This document shows, piece after piece, positions 14,991 through 27,797 of a stretch of 64,000 nt of DNA. The first letter of the stretch is position 1. The number at the start of each line of letters is the position of its first letter. A program made the translations under genes and the position numbers. The notes beneath the pieces were generated by a model. The model was not told the DNA's origin, searched no databases, and was given only the letters and a program-made list of their open reading frames with translations. The DNA is from Dimorphilus gyrociliatus (lineage: Eukaryota; Annelida; Polychaeta; Dinophilidae), in the NCBI GenBank assembly GCA_904063045.1, contig CAJFCJ010000007.1:3355404-3419403 (forward strand), in the 5' to 3' direction.

Positions 14991-17900
14991 TTATATATAT
15001 TAGTGCGCATATGTGTAATAATTGTTTTGAGCGCGCTGACTAAAACAAATATTGATTTTTCTTATTGATTGCTCTAAAATTTACTCATAAAAAAACTTAT
15101 TATGCATGCTGCAACTGTTAACGTGTTAGATTCGGACATCGAAAAATTACATAATAGGTTATAGAGAGGTTGCGCAATCTTGTTTAGTGAGGCCCCCTCG
15201 GTTCGGTCTAGATACGCCATTTACACAGTGATTAACGCCACTCAAACCCGGCCTATGTAAAGGCGGTTGATTATATAATATTCTCAGACTTACGTAACTT
15301 ATTCAACGCGTTTATCCTCAGCGCATACATTTGTTAATTATTCGCTTATTTAAATTCTTGCCTTTTACCTCCCTCTCTCTCTTCTAATTATCTTTCATCT
15401 TAGGAATCATTTCTCATACAGATTTACTGATCATCAAGTAAAAACCCTTCAAGAATACTTTGAGCAAAACGCCTATCCAAAGGACGACGAATTGGAACAC
15501 CTGTCCAAGACTCTTCAACTATCGCCTCGGGTTATTGTCGTCTGGTTCCAAAACGCTCGACAGAAGGCGCGCAAGAGTTACGAAAATCAACCACCTTCGT
15601 CGTCGGAAAAGAACGCCACTAATAGCCATTCTTCATCTTCAAATGAGGATGAGCGTTACATAAAAACTCCAGGCTCCAATTATCAATGTAAAAGATGCTC
15701 AACGGTATTCCAACGCTATTACGAACTAATTAAACACCAGAAAAGCGTTTGCTTTAAAGAGGAAGAGACACCATTATCAAGTTGCAATAATAGCAATGAC
15801 GGAACTAGTTCATCACCTCCCTCTAAGGCTGATGTGAGTTCGTCATCCAACGGCAGAGATCAACTACAACAACAACAATCGCAACCACAACAAAAGGTTT
15901 ACGATTGCGAAAAATGTTCACAATCATTCGGAGACACTGAATCGTGGAGGGAGCATCAAGCTCTCCATATAGCTACACCTGTCTTTACACCAGCTTCTTT
16001 CGATTCGGCATTCGCTATTTTACAAAACGTTGCGAAACACGCCGAAGCAAAACAATCCAAAAGGAAAAGTGACGACGATCAAGACTCAAATAATAGCGGT
16101 GAAAGTTGCCCTTCTAGGGATAAACGTCTACGAACAACAATTTTACCGGAACAGTTGGATTATCTCTATCAGAAATACCAGGCGGACAGTAATCCGTCTA
16201 GGAAACAGTTGGAATCGATTGCCGACGAAGTGGGCTTGAAGAAACGAGTTGTACAAGTTTGGTTCCAGAATACGCGAGCCCGCGAAAGAAAAGGTCAGTA
16301 CAGAGCGCACGCGCAACTCATACATAAGAGATGCCCCTTTTGTCGAGCCCTGTTTAGAGCTAAGACGGCCCTAGAATCGCATTTAGCTACGAAACACCCA
16401 GAAGAAATGGCTAAAGGCGAAGTTAATGTTGATAATATTCCTGATTGTCCTATTGAACCTCCAGCTCTGAAGGACAAAGAATCGCCAACGCCAGCATTGG
16501 ATATGACCAAGCTTTTATCTAATCCGTACAACGTTCCATCGAATCCTGTACTATTCCCACCTAGCCAAGCGGCATCTTTTAAGAAAATGTATGAGGAACA
16601 TTTAAACAAATTTATAACGGAAGCATCACCCGCCGCGACAATATCGTCTGGTGTTGGGACGTCGACACCTTCGTCAACTTCAACGCCATCGGCTCAGACA
16701 CCTATCAGCGCGTCGTCTAAAGTTGACCGCCGGAAATCGGCAACACCTCAGAGGGCTATCCCAACAGTTCCAACTGTTTTAGAGGACCCTTCCGCTCCTT
16801 TGGATCTTAGCGCTAGGGCACCATCAATTCCTGCTTCACAAATTACACCTATAAGGCATTACGATGATGATAATAGATCGGAAACGTATAGCGAGAGTAC
16901 AACGGATGGTGTTGATTTTATGGACGAAGCATCAAATCCGTCGTCACCACCAAGTTCACATATGGCACATGGGCATGGGGGCTCAAGTGGCGGTCTATCA
17001 GGAGGCTCGCATCGACCCGCTAAAAGATACAGGACCCAGATGACCTCGTTACAAATAGGCGTCATGAAATCGCTATTTGATTGGTATAGAACGCCTTCTA
17101 TGTCGGAATGCGAACTATTAGGATCCGAGATTTCCCTGCCTAAAAGAGTTGTTCAAGTCTGGTTCCAAAATGCCAGAGCTAAGGAGAAGAAAGCTCGTCT
17201 AGCTCAGGGTCAACCAGTTGACGAGCCGCCAAGAACACCGGACTCGTGCAGCCTTTGCAATTTTACGTTCACCCACAACTACAGCGTTCAAGATCATATT
17301 TTCACTAAACGTCATATACAGAACGCTATGAATCATATGCGAAAACAATTGGAAAGCGAAGGTGTCCGTGACACGTCGTTACCTAAGGTCGAAACGCCAA
17401 CAGGAAGTACCAATGCTCGAAGCAAACCCTCGAAATTGGAGATGGGCGATAACGAAAGTACGTAGTTTATATTTATTACGTAATACAATACGAGAGGCTA
17501 ATCTTTTTTAAATGTTTTCCCCTTTGAACTTGTACCCATTATAGAAAGCAGACGGACCGGAAATACAAGCGGAACAGGTGGAACCTCGCCCTTGGTTTCT
17601 GCCGGTTTAAACGCCCAAATGATGTCGATGTTAGGAATGCCCGGATCCGACCTAATGATGCCCTTGTTTTTACCAAGTAGTGCTCCCGGGTTTCCCTTAA
17701 CTGCTGGAGGTCTAGCGCCTTTTATGTCCGGTTTAGCGCCTGGTAAGTGAATAACGAAAGGGAAATTGTTCTTCGGATAGGCAGATAGAGTTAGGGGGTT
17801 GAGGAAGACGAAGAAAAAAAAAAGCGAACCTGATATAAGCAAGAAACGCATTGACACTTTGATGAATGTACATTAAAAGTGACAATTCAGACTGTGCTGG

Positions 17901-19007
17901 TACTCAGCTGGCGTGCTTTATGCGAGCGAACGTAGGCTTAAATTACGGCGCCTTTGTCGATTTCTAAATTACGCGCGCCGGCTCGCCTATATTAAGGCTC
18001 GACGCTTTTGTTCAACGTTCGCTTAATTGCCGTATAAACGGTATGAAGCGGCGGCCGTATAATTACAACCGCTCCTCACCTACTCCCTATTTCTCTCTTG
18101 TATATTAATATACGCCTCGTACAGACGCCGTGTATCGACAATGTATAGAGTTGTTATTTTTTTAGCTTGTAATTCATAAAGATTGCCCAACGTTGACTTA
18201 TTTGCATTAGAATACTAGTCTGAATGGAGTAAATTTAGACTAAACATATATTTATATATATATTCAATAAATATGTATATCATATATGTAATAAATGATA
18301 ATAGATTTACTGTATATGCTTTATGCATTAAAAGTGTGTAATCTACAATTTATTTAGATATTTGGGTACTGTATACATTCATATATATATAGTTATATAT
18401 TTTTATATATATATGTACTGTATATATATATATATCAATATAAAAAGAGAGACTAAAGAGCCGCCGGCGTCTCTATAGTCATTAAGAGTAAAGGACGCAA
18501 TTAAGGTCTCAAACAAAAGCTCTATTCTATCCATTGATTACTTTTTACGCTGCAGGTGACTTGATGTACGACCCTACAAGGTTCGGTACGCCTTTGCAAA
18601 TGCTTCAAATACCGCAAGCGGCCATTAGCAAGGTTCAAAAGCAGTTAAATACCGCCAATGCAACGTCGGCCTATTATACACAGGATTGCAGTAGTATAAA
18701 GGAAGTTAGCGAACAAGTAGGCGACGATGTCGTCGCGCCCTCTTCCGTGGACGTTGGTTACATTTGCCGAAAGTGTCAAATGGTGTATCCGGCGAAGGAG
18801 GGATGCCTTCAACACCAATCTTCAAGCTGCTACGCCGGTCATACACCGAAAGCAGAGCATATGCTGAAACTGGAACAGAGACTTTACAAGTGCGTCGTCT
18901 GTTCGGATAAGTTGCCAACTAAGAAAGATTTTCTTCGCCATTGCACTTCCGAATCGCATAAGACGCAGGCACCACCTAGTGCGAAAAAGATTAAGTTGAA
19001 CAATTAG
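3798..19007 (+). CDS. ZFHX: ZFHX-type zinc finger homeobox transcription factor
   Basis: Seven exons join in one frame: 3798-5838, 7718-7768, 10943-11065, 11605-14317, 15404-17457, 17545-17742 and 18556-19007, giving 2543 residues. All borders are GT-AG and all phases agree. The N-terminus carries the family motif [14 protein letters not shown] count about 23 C2H2 fingers: eight in exon 1 (from residue 140), nine in exon 4, four in exon 5 and two in exon 7. Four homeodomains lie at about residues 1452, 1638, 1881 and 2181; the second is interrupted by the 14318-15403 intron. Helix-3 motifs are [26 protein letters not shown] and [10 protein letters not shown]. This matches vertebrate ZFHX3/4 (23 fingers, four homeodomains) and Drosophila zfh2. 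A PLDLS motif at 16797-16811 fits CtBP corepressor binding. The family acts in the nucleus in neuronal differentiation. Reading through the exon 4 donor stays open to 14453, so intron retention would truncate the protein within homeodomain 2. Confidence 0.95.
5839..7717 (+). other. ZFHX intron 1
   Basis: This 1.9 kb intron contains a long (TA)n at 5993-6036 and a GC-richer island at about 6620-7100. The island holds a perfect CRE and a CCAAT box (separate entry). No additional exon is supported. The open frame on the minus strand here has no recognisable content. Confidence 0.6.
6647..6654. promoter_or_regulatory. Full CRE palindrome in ZFHX intron 1
   Basis: TGACGTCA is a perfect CREB/ATF palindrome inside a GC-richer island. 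A CCAAT sequence follows at about 6701. CRE plus CCAAT is a common promoter combination, so an internal promoter or enhancer is possible; that role is inference. Confidence 0.4.
9289..9296. promoter_or_regulatory. Octamer (POU-type) site in ZFHX intron 2
   Basis: ATTTGCAT is the reverse complement of the consensus octamer ATGCAAAT and lies in a GC-richer island of about 110 bp. POU factors bind this sequence in many neural enhancers. Enhancer function here is inference. Confidence 0.35.
10555..10572. promoter_or_regulatory. CRE pair with inverted CCAAT in ZFHX intron 2
   Basis: TGACGTCA at 10555-10562 is followed by TGACGTAA at 10565-10572 and an ATTGG (inverted CCAAT) at about 10584. The cluster lies about 370 bp upstream of exon 3. 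It could mark an internal promoter giving a shorter ZFHX form. Confidence 0.4.
14318..15403 (+). other. ZFHX intron inside homeodomain 2
   Basis: This 1.1 kb intron splits the second homeodomain after its N-terminal arm. It contains several (TA)n blocks (about 14812-14844 and 14956-15000) and no further exon. Confidence 0.6.
17743..18555 (+). other. ZFHX last intron
   Basis: This 0.8 kb intron is GC-richer in its first 350 bp and TA-rich afterwards. No gene is seen. A regulatory role for the GC-richer half is possible. Confidence 0.5.
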
Positions 19008-19154
19008 ATCTGATCGCCGAGCGATGATTATGTACATATCGAACAGAACAAAAAAACCGTAGTCCAGATTTGTATATGTTTAGAAGCAGGAAAAGAACGT
19101 TATATCATATGTATATATACATTGTATGCGTATGCATGTATGTGTACAAATATG

Positions 19155-19198
<44 letters not shown>

Positions 19199-19451
19199 CT
19201 GTATATATATACATTCATATACATATATATATATATATATATATATTGCTTATTAAAAATTTTACATATATACATGTTTTTTCTTTATTTGTTTTTTTTT
19301 TCTTTATTCTTTTTATTGTTAGAGCCTGACAGTTGTATACGTACAAGAGTATACGTATTTATTATATAAAAAAAGAGGAAAAACGCCTGTTGTAGTTTAT
19401 GTCTACTTGGAAAAAAGAGAGGAAAGGTTAGAAAGAAAGAAAGACAGAAAT

Positions 19452-19482
<31 letters not shown>

Positions 19483-19601
19483 AAGTCTAAATGTTTACGT
19501 TTGTTTTTCTTCGTTTGTTGCTCAGAACAGCGCCAGCATTTGTTGAAAAAGAAATTTGTGTTGACTTATTAAAAAACTTGGCGTACTATTGTACTATATA
19601 C

Positions 19602-19636
<35 letters not shown>

Positions 19637-20589
19637 ATCTATATCTATATATTTAAATATATACATGCATATATATATACGAATGTATGTATGTATGTAT
19701 AAACATACATTTTTTTCTTTATGTATATTTTTTTGTGCTTAAAAAACTAAAAAAAAGAGGCGAACGTTATAGCGCCAACTGCAGTGAGAAATGGTGCGAC
19801 ACTGCAGCTAATAACAAGAGCGGATCGTACAAATCTATAAGCAAAAATTATAAAATGATTCATAGACAGAGAGATAAGAGGATAATAATATTAATAATAA
19901 TAATGATGATGATGAGGAAGAGGGGGAATGAGGAACAAAATATACATTTTCTTTTTAAAAGATAAAAAAAATAACAGATCACTTAAAAGTAACAACATAT
20001 TTTTATACATAGCAAAAAAGAGAAGGGGAGCAGGAAAGGAAGTAAAGAATGTGGGAAGGACAGAAAAGAAAATAAGAGAGAGAGAGAGAGAGAGAGAAAA
20101 TGAATGTAACAACACTGTAAACATAAAAAACAAAGTTATAAAAAAAAAACAAAAGAGCCTTTTTCCCATTGAAATAAAATATTTCTATTGATATTAAATC
20201 ATAAGCATAAAAAATAAAATATACATATATATTATTAAAAATTTATAGTTAGTTTTTTTTTTAAAAGAAAATTAAAAGAGAAATAAGTTAAGACGAAAAA
20301 CAAATATGGTTTCCTTTCTTTTTTAATATTAATATTATCTTTCTTAAATAAAATCGAATATAGCTTCAATACATCCTGTTTTAAGGGTTTTAGAAAGGGG
20401 AGGAAAGGATAAAGAGGAAGAGAGCGTGAGAGAGAGAGAGAAAAAAAAAGATATAGAAACGATCTGACTCTGGTTTTACGCATTCGCCCATTTTTTCAAT
20501 TAAGACTTGTTTTTATTTTAAATGACCGTTCTGCTTTCACTTTCGCCAAAAAATCTCAATGTTTTACAGTATATAAAGTATATATATGC

Positions 20590-20591
<2 letters not shown>

Positions 20592-20638
<47 letters not shown>

Positions 20639-20649
20639 TATATATATAA
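20592..20649. repeat. (TA)n microsatellite
   Basis: A near-perfect TA dinucleotide run of more than 50 bp, one of the longest of many in the window. Confidence 0.9.
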
Positions 20650-20882
20650 TTTGTGTATATATATATATATACTTATAAAATTATTGGTATACATACAAAA
20701 AGTAGTTTGAAAACGAAAGTATAAAGAGATACCCATACACAAACATATATACATTAATGTATATATTAATATGTATATGAGTTTATACGTATAATAATAT
20801 AATATATATTTTAAATAAGTAAACAAATCAAAGCAATCGTTCGGTAATTAACATCCATACTATATATACAGTATATATACAC

Positions 20883-20917
20883 ATCATATCATATCATATC
20901 ATATCGTATCGTATCAT
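20883..20917. repeat. ATATC pentanucleotide repeat
   Basis: About seven tandem copies of ATATC, the last two drifting to GTATC. It is the only pentamer microsatellite I noticed. Confidence 0.8.
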
Positions 20918-21342
20918 AGATACAATATATATATATATCATTTTTTTATATAAAAAAAAATATAGCGTGTTTTTCGTCAAAGAACAATTAGCAATGCGTA
21001 CAAAGACTAGAAGGAATTTTTTTTCGCCGACACAATCGTTTATTAAATCCCTCTGTCAACATTCATTTATTTACCGTGCGTTAGATAAGTTCAACTAGTT
21101 CACGTTTTTGATCAAGTAATGGTTTTTTTTTTCCTTTTTTATAACTTTTAGGCAACAACAAAAAAAAAATAACAAAAAGTAGTTATTTTCTTTTTATTTG
21201 AAATTTTCTATATCGTCTATCTTCCTCTTCTCTCTCTCTCTCTCTCTCTCTCTTTTTGTTATAACAACACAACACTTTGAGTTTAGAAGGAATTTATGCA
21301 TTTATATATTTATGTATATGAGGATTGAATTAAAATAGTAGG

Positions 21343-21438
21343 ATGACGATTGCGAGGGGGAAAATACCCATTATCAACATAGTCATCATCACCTTAAGTA
21401 TCCCTGTAGGAGCTATAAGTTGGCTTGGTATTAAGTAA
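21343..21438 (+). CDS. Hydrophobic 31-residue ORF or first exon
   Basis: An ATG begins a short frame ending in TAA at 21436. It encodes a basic N-terminus (MTIARGK) followed by a hydrophobic helix of about 20 residues. The last codons overlap a good splice donor (AA|GTAAGA at about 21434). The sequence could therefore be either a free-standing micropeptide or the first exon (signal anchor or signal peptide) of a gene whose later exons I could not find. It is less repetitive than its surroundings. I do not recognise it. Confidence 0.25.
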   Translation: MTIARGKIPIINIVIITLSIPVGAISWLGIK

Positions 21439-23383
21439 GATTTTATTTAAAAAACATTCGTATAAGGGAGGAGAGAAAGAGGAAAAAAACCGCTGGCTAT
21501 CGATTGTAAAAGCTATGGTTTCTAATTTCATACCCTCTGCCATCGTAATACGCTGTTAAATAATTCGTTACCATTTTCCCCAATAATTCCTAAAACAACC
21601 GCTAGATGGCGCGTAATTAGGAACTATTAAGAAATGGCTAGGGGGGGTGGTAGAAGGAACAAGGGGGTGGGGGTAGAGGGAGGCGTCTACGCCGGACTAA
21701 ATTACTTCGGAAAAGGGAATATTTTCGGCGCCAGAGATTCTCGGGGGACAAATGGAAAAAAAGAGTTTTTCTCACTGTTCCATTTGACTATTTCCGGTTA
21801 GGCTAAGGAATGCTACCATAATTCTCGAATAAATCAGAAGGGGCGCTTGATTAATTAGATTCATTTTTTTTTCCGGCGAGAAATTAACTTAATTACTGAG
21901 TTATAGCACCAAAAAATGGATTAAAAGAGGATAAAGGGCGACGAAATATGAATGGAATTTATTAAATTGAATTAGAATAGTTGTGTTCCATTCCCCCTTT
22001 TCTCTTTCTTTCTTTCTTTCTTTAATTGTAAACTCTGTCCGCTTTTATTTACTTCTTCATCGCCCTACTCTTCATCTCATTCCTCTTCGATTCCATATAA
22101 ATTTTTCTCTTCTTTCTCAGCTAGTTTTTTTCTTTTACAACTCTTATCTTAAATCCAAGGATTTCTTTCATTTTCCTCTCATCTTCTTCATAACCTTCAT
22201 TATAACAATTATCATTATCTTCTCCTTCTACTTCTATGTTCCTCCGAGCGAGAAGCGTCGAACGTGCTTGACTCTTTGTAACTTTCAAAGATGGAAGAGA
22301 ATTTTTAATTAGAATTTAACACAAAAAAGGGAGAGAAAAGAATGAATGAAAGGAGGAGATATAAAGAAAAGAGAAGAAGAATAAGAGACGTAGTCAGTGG
22401 AGGCGGGGGGGCGAGTGGAGAGGAAAGAGATAGAGGAAAAAGTGAAAGAGAGAGAAGAGAGCGAAGTGAGCGGGTGAGAGAGAGAGAGAGAGGGAGAGAA
22501 AGCCCATTCGCAAATCTTAATTAAAATCTTTACATCCGGTTCCTAATACGTTATAGGCTTTATTCTATCGCCTAGGAATATTTATTAATATTCATTAGCA
22601 TAGTTCTTTTCTATTTTTAATAATAAAGAGTCCCATTTGATTATTAACCTATAAACTTTCAACAATTCAATTATACTTTTTCCGTCGGCTGAAAAGTTAA
22701 CAAAACAAAAAAAACAATAAAATTCAAATAATAAAAAATAATGAAAAGTTTTTTTTTAAAAAAAACAAAAAACAAAAAAAAAATAATAAACGAGAGAGAG
22801 AGCGGGAGAGCTGAGAGAGAGCGAGAAAAAAGGTGAAAGGTATTACGTAATACAATAAAGAACTACGTAGGAGCTATCCCATCCGATTACATTAACTTTA
22901 ATTGATTTGTATTTATTTCCTTTAGAAAGAAAAAAGGTGGAATACGAAATTACATTATTCTCGTGATTATTGATATTATTATTTTTAATTATTATTACTA
23001 TTAATATTAATAAGACTATTATTAAAATAATAAAGAATTAAACAAATCGGATAGTATTAATCTAAGGAGTAGTTAGAACAATTGGAAGGAAAAAAAAAAC
23101 AACTGGAAGAAGGGAAATATAGGGTACAGGAGGGGAAAAGAAAAAAAAAAGGTCAAATAGGAACAGGAAATAGCGAAAACAAAAAGAAAAAAAAATTATC
23201 ATAACTATAGGGAGATGTAAATGAAATAATGAAGGAAATTAATAGAACTATACAACAACCCCCTTCTACCCCTTGTCAAATATTTAATGTGTAGAAGAAT
23301 ATTCCTGAATTGTGTGGGACGGTGGCTAAATCGGGGATTGGAAATAATATCGTGGACAAAAAAAAGAGAAAAAAAAAAAGATG

Positions 23384-23417
<34 letters not shown>
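23384..23417. repeat. GATA tetranucleotide repeat
   Basis: Eight or so tandem copies of GATA within an A-rich stretch. Confidence 0.85.
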
Positions 23418-23911
23418 CAGTTAGATAGATTTGTATAGGATAGAGATAGAGCAAGAAAGAGAGGAAGGGAGGGACGGGGGGAGGGAGAGACGAGAGAAGG
23501 ATAAGAATATTATATATAAAATTGATGACCCCAATTTTTACGATTTGATACAATAGGTTGCATATTTATATAATAATTAATGAAATTATTAGGCTTATAT
23601 AGAAATCGTATAAAATCATTTATACAGCCTCTTCATGAAAATTCCAGGCGTTACACAACTTTCGTAACATCGTTTCGGACATTATCGATTTAAGAGGTTG
23701 CCATTCGGCATTGCAAAAGCGCTATATCTATATATAAACGTTCCAGAAGTGCATAATGGAAAAATCTGCAAAAAAGAAAAAAGATTGTCAGGGTGTCGCC
23801 ATCTATTAGCTCAAATTGAATACAAAAACAGATTACGTATAAATATTAATATTAAATTGATAATCATTCGTTTCCTTTCTAATGTGTTTTTTATATTCAT
23901 TTTCTATAATA

Positions 23912-24265
23912 TTATGTAGATAGACTATATTTCTTTCTTATATCAGCTAAATTAACGCCTTTCTTCTCTAAACTCAATAATTGCGATTTAAGAGCGTCGT
24001 TCTCTTGCTGAATTTCGAAACTCTTCCATCCCATATTCCTAATATCCATCCTTTTTTCATTAATTTCGCTCCTCTTTGCCCTAATTTTACCTTTAATTTG
24101 ACATAATTTCGTACCCAAATCCGACATTTCCGCTTTGTATTCTATAGCTTTAGAATCTAGTCTTTCACCACCTTTTTTTATATCCCCAATCTCTCTTTGA
24201 AGTTCCTCAACTTCCAATTCTATTTCGTTCCTTAATTCAAATAATTTTTTACTTGATTCGTCCAT
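23912..24265 (-). CDS. Small coiled-coil protein, 117 residues
   Basis: An uninterrupted frame from ATG at 24265 to TAG at 23912. The product is highly charged with heptad spacing of Leu/Ile/Met almost end to end, which predicts one long helical coiled coil. It starts MDESSKKLFELRNEIELEVE and has a short polar C-terminus. There is no signal peptide or membrane segment. The even use of codons and the lack of low-complexity sequence set it apart from its AT-rich surroundings, which supports a real single-exon gene. It could also be an exon of a larger gene, although both ends look natural. I do not recognise the family; short centrosomal or ciliary coiled-coil proteins have this look, but that is only an impression. 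Confidence 0.6.
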   Translation of the reverse strand: MDESSKKLFELRNEIELEVEELQREIGDIKKGGERLDSKAIEYKAEMSDLGTKLCQIKGKIRAKRSEINEKRMDIRNMGWKSFEIQQENDALKSQLLSLEKKGVNLADIRKKYSLST

Positions 24266-24889
24266 TTTTTCTCACTATTCTTATATTTCTATCTAGTATT
24301 TTACGCTTTGTTTTTCTATTTTATCGTCTAAAATATACGAAGGATTAAGAGAGAGAGAGAGAGAGAGAGATGATGATGGTAAAAGGGAAAGGAGAGGAGG
24401 AGAAATGGATGGATGAATGAAGAAGAGAAAGAGAAAATTGGCGAAAATAAATTGTTTTTCTTTGGTGTTTAACTTTTCGTTTTCGAATTTCGAAAGTTTT
24501 CCTAATGATGTTTGATTTTATACATTTAAAAAAAAGGAGAGAAAGTAAAATCATCATCATCATCATCATTATTTCCGTTCTATTCTTCTTATTTTAACTC
24601 TCTCTCTCTCTCTCTATTAGCCTACTTTACCATTACAACATCATTTCTCTACTACACTATATTGAAAACAAGAAAAAAATAGAAAGAAAAAAAAAACAAC
24701 ACTAGCCTCTATTCACCATCATTTTTTTAAAAATTTATTAATAAATTAACTTATAGGCCTATGATAATTAATTAATTATTGACTTATTTAATTTTTTCCT
24801 AATTATATCAAATTGTTTCAGTTGGTTTTTCTTTTTTTTTTAATTAAAAAAAAATTTTGCTAGAGTAAGACAAACAGATATACTGTAAA

Positions 24890-24932
<43 letters not shown>

Positions 24933-27797
24933 GCAGAACAGAAGAAGAGAAAGATGTCTTAAGTCGTCCTTGAACAAATAAAGTACTACAAATTAATGTC
25001 GATCGCAATTAGACTTTAAGAGAGTAGTTAATTGTAAATAGCTTTATAGGCCTATTTACACCTAAGTAAAATAGGAAATACTCATCAATTCTACCCTCCA
25101 AGAAGAAAATTAGGTAATTAAGAAGACGACGTAGAGAGTAGGTAATTAAGAATTACATAATAGCTAATTATGCTGAATGAGATGGAATCCTTATAAAGAA
25201 ACAAGTACTACTTCTAAACGAAACATTGAAGGTTTTTTAATTGCACTCATTTAAAAAATAATTCCTTTGGCTGTATTACTTTAAAATAGGCCGAAGAAAA
25301 TTATACTTCCTCTTTTCTATCCCTTTAGTGAGATTAAGGGACATTTTGGATTAAGTTAAGGGAAAAGCGAGTAGGAATCGGTCCGTAAAGACCTTGTAGC
25401 ACAATGGAAAATAATTAGCTCATTCATCACTTTGGATAGATGTAGTTTATCTTTGCTAGATCATTTAAAAGTTCTTTAACTATATACATAAAAAATATGT
25501 CTTATATTTATATTGTATACGCTTGCATATGCATAATCAATGGATAATTATATATAAAGATGAGATAGGATAAGGCGAAGAAAGCGAGACAGAAAGAAGA
25601 ATCTGCTATAACACTTATTAACAGAATCTTTATCTCTTTATACTTTGTTCTTTCTTTCTCCAAATAGTAATCCGTATTATTCTTCTCCTCCTTTTCTCTC
25701 TCCTTCCCAATCTATCTCTCAATTATTCGCCCCAAAAAAACACTTAAATAACGCTCATTGAACTTTAAATGACATAAAAGTTTTATATAAATAATTCTTT
25801 GATTAAATAGTAAAAAGAGTGTATTCAATTCGATCATTCAATAATTGTATATATCTTAGATAAACAAACTAGACAACTCTTTCTATAAAAACTTAATCAA
25901 CTTGTTCTTTTTGTCAAAAGATTTATACTCAAACACTCACCAAAAACTTAACTCTTATACAATTCAACTATCATGTCTTATTCATAGTGTATATCTCTTT
26001 ATCTCTCTCTCTCTCTCTCCTTCATTCAATCTATTTATCTCTTTTATTCATTGATCTATGTAATGTCCTCTTATAAATCCCTATAAACTTTTCATTCTTT
26101 ATTTTTCTACTAATATTTGCTGTTATTTATTGTGCTTTCAATAGGCTTTTATTTTATGTTATTTTGCAGTACCGTCCGAATGATGGCGCTACCGTACGAG
26201 AAAGATCAATTCGCACCATTTTGCAGTATGACTACGTTTACTAGCTGGAAATTTGTATAGCGCAGGGGATGAAAAGAATAGCGATTTTTTAAAAAAAAAA
26301 TTCTAATAGAGAAAATAAGAAGAGAAGAAAAAAAAGGAATCAAATACAAGAAAATCAAAATCAAAACAGGCGAAATTTTTCCTGGAATCTTGTTAAATAT
26401 AAATAAAAAAAAAGAAGCAGAGAAAAGGAAAGAATAATAGACAGACAGAGAGAGAGAGAGAGAGAGGGAGAGAAATAAAAGAGGGAGCAAAGAGAGAGAA
26501 GGACGATAAATTAATAAAAAAAAATTCGATTGGACGCCCCTAGTCTGAGATCTGGCAATTGCCATGGTTAAGTAAGTATTAACGTGCAAATAAAGCGTCG
26601 AAAGATGGCGTTTTTTTTTTATTAAAATTGTATAAATTTTTACGTTATAAATGAGTTTTTTTAGATGTAAGATGAATAGAGGGATAAAAAACAGAGAAAG
26701 AGAGACTGGCAGGTTCGAATCAATAATAGAAGGGGGGAAGATATAGAAGAAAAGAAGAAGGGGGTAGAGGGTGGGAAAGGTAACATGTTTTAGGATAGAA
26801 ACGGATAAAAGGGGAGGTAGGGATAGAGCATTATGGGATAGTGGAGGGACGAAGGAAGGAAGGGGTATTATCGGAGTAGACTTACAAGATGTAGAATAAC
26901 AGAAACTAAGGGAATACGTACTGTTAAAGATTCTAATTAATAGAAAAATCCTACTTTTAAGTGTAGTTTGTTAGCAATTTTATAAAAGGTTAAGATAATT
27001 AAATAGATAAAATAATTGACAAACCAAACAAAAACAAGATTCTGTTATCAGGATAGTTAAGAGAAAAGAGAGAATGAGCGTATAAGCCGAGAAAAGAAGA
27101 TAAAAGAAATGAGAAAGAGACAAAAGTAGACCATATACATGTATTACTATCTTTTTTTTGAATTTTTATTATATATTCATCTGCAATTATGATCAACTAC
27201 TATATTACACTTTATTTCCAATACTAAAAGTTATAGGCCTGTTTTTTTTTTAAACAACATTAAAGTAATAAATAAGAATCTTCACTATTCTAATCAAACC
27301 TTAAATAGTTAATAAGGTAATAAAGTAGCTATATACAGTATGTAATATAATTGATACCAGTTTATACTTGTTAATTTATATATAAAAAAAAAGAGCACTT
27401 GGAAATTGTTTTAACTAAAGAGAAATTAAGGGAGGAAGAGTGGGAACAAAGAGAAAAACGAGGACATGTAATGTTGTACGCTATATAGACAGACAGTTAG
27501 ATAGATGGATAGATAGAGAGGTACGTAGTTTGGTAGGTAGGTAGGCATAGGTAGGCAGATAGATAGATAGATAGATAGACAGACAGAGAGAGAGAGAGAG
27601 AGAGAGAAGTAAAAGTAAAATAAAATTGGCAATTGTCCAGACAAAATAGAAAACTTTATCTGAATTTCTCATTTGAATATTAATAGGAATTATTTATTTA
27701 TATAAATATATACAAACATACAAATATAGATATAAATATAACTGGTATATTTTAATATATTTTAAATATCATTCTCTTTTTCTTTCTTTTCTTCTAG
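24266..27797. other. Gene-poor stretch
   Basis: This 3.5 kb stretch has no supported exon. It is mostly A/T-rich with (TC)n at about 24598-24616 and 24893-24913, (GA)n at about 26449-26473, and GATA/GA tracts near 27540-27605. The palindrome TAGGCCTA occurs at 24754-24761 and 25047-25054. Upstream exons of the CaaX gene at 27798 may lie here but were not identified. Confidence 0.5.

Larger units (their letters stand above)
19008..23911. other. Low-complexity region downstream of ZFHX
   Basis: This 4.9 kb stretch is probably ZFHX 3'UTR followed by intergenic DNA. It is dominated by (TA)n at 19151-19246, about 19604-19632 and 20592-20649, (GA)n or (TC)n at about 19446-19482, 20073-20098 and 21229-21254, an ATATC pentamer run at 20883-20917 and a GATA tetramer run at 23384-23417. 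The only non-repetitive part is about 21340-21880, which has a 31-codon hydrophobic ORF and a CTCF-like site. Confidence 0.6.

Noticed and set aside
14769-20826. Many Tyr/Ile-rich open frames of 60-110 codons
   Set aside because: They are translations of (TA)n microsatellites without homologous or complex sequence.
26701-26730. tRNA-like GGTTCGAATC box
   Set aside because: No A box, acceptor pairing or cloverleaf can be drawn around it. No tRNA gene was found in the window.
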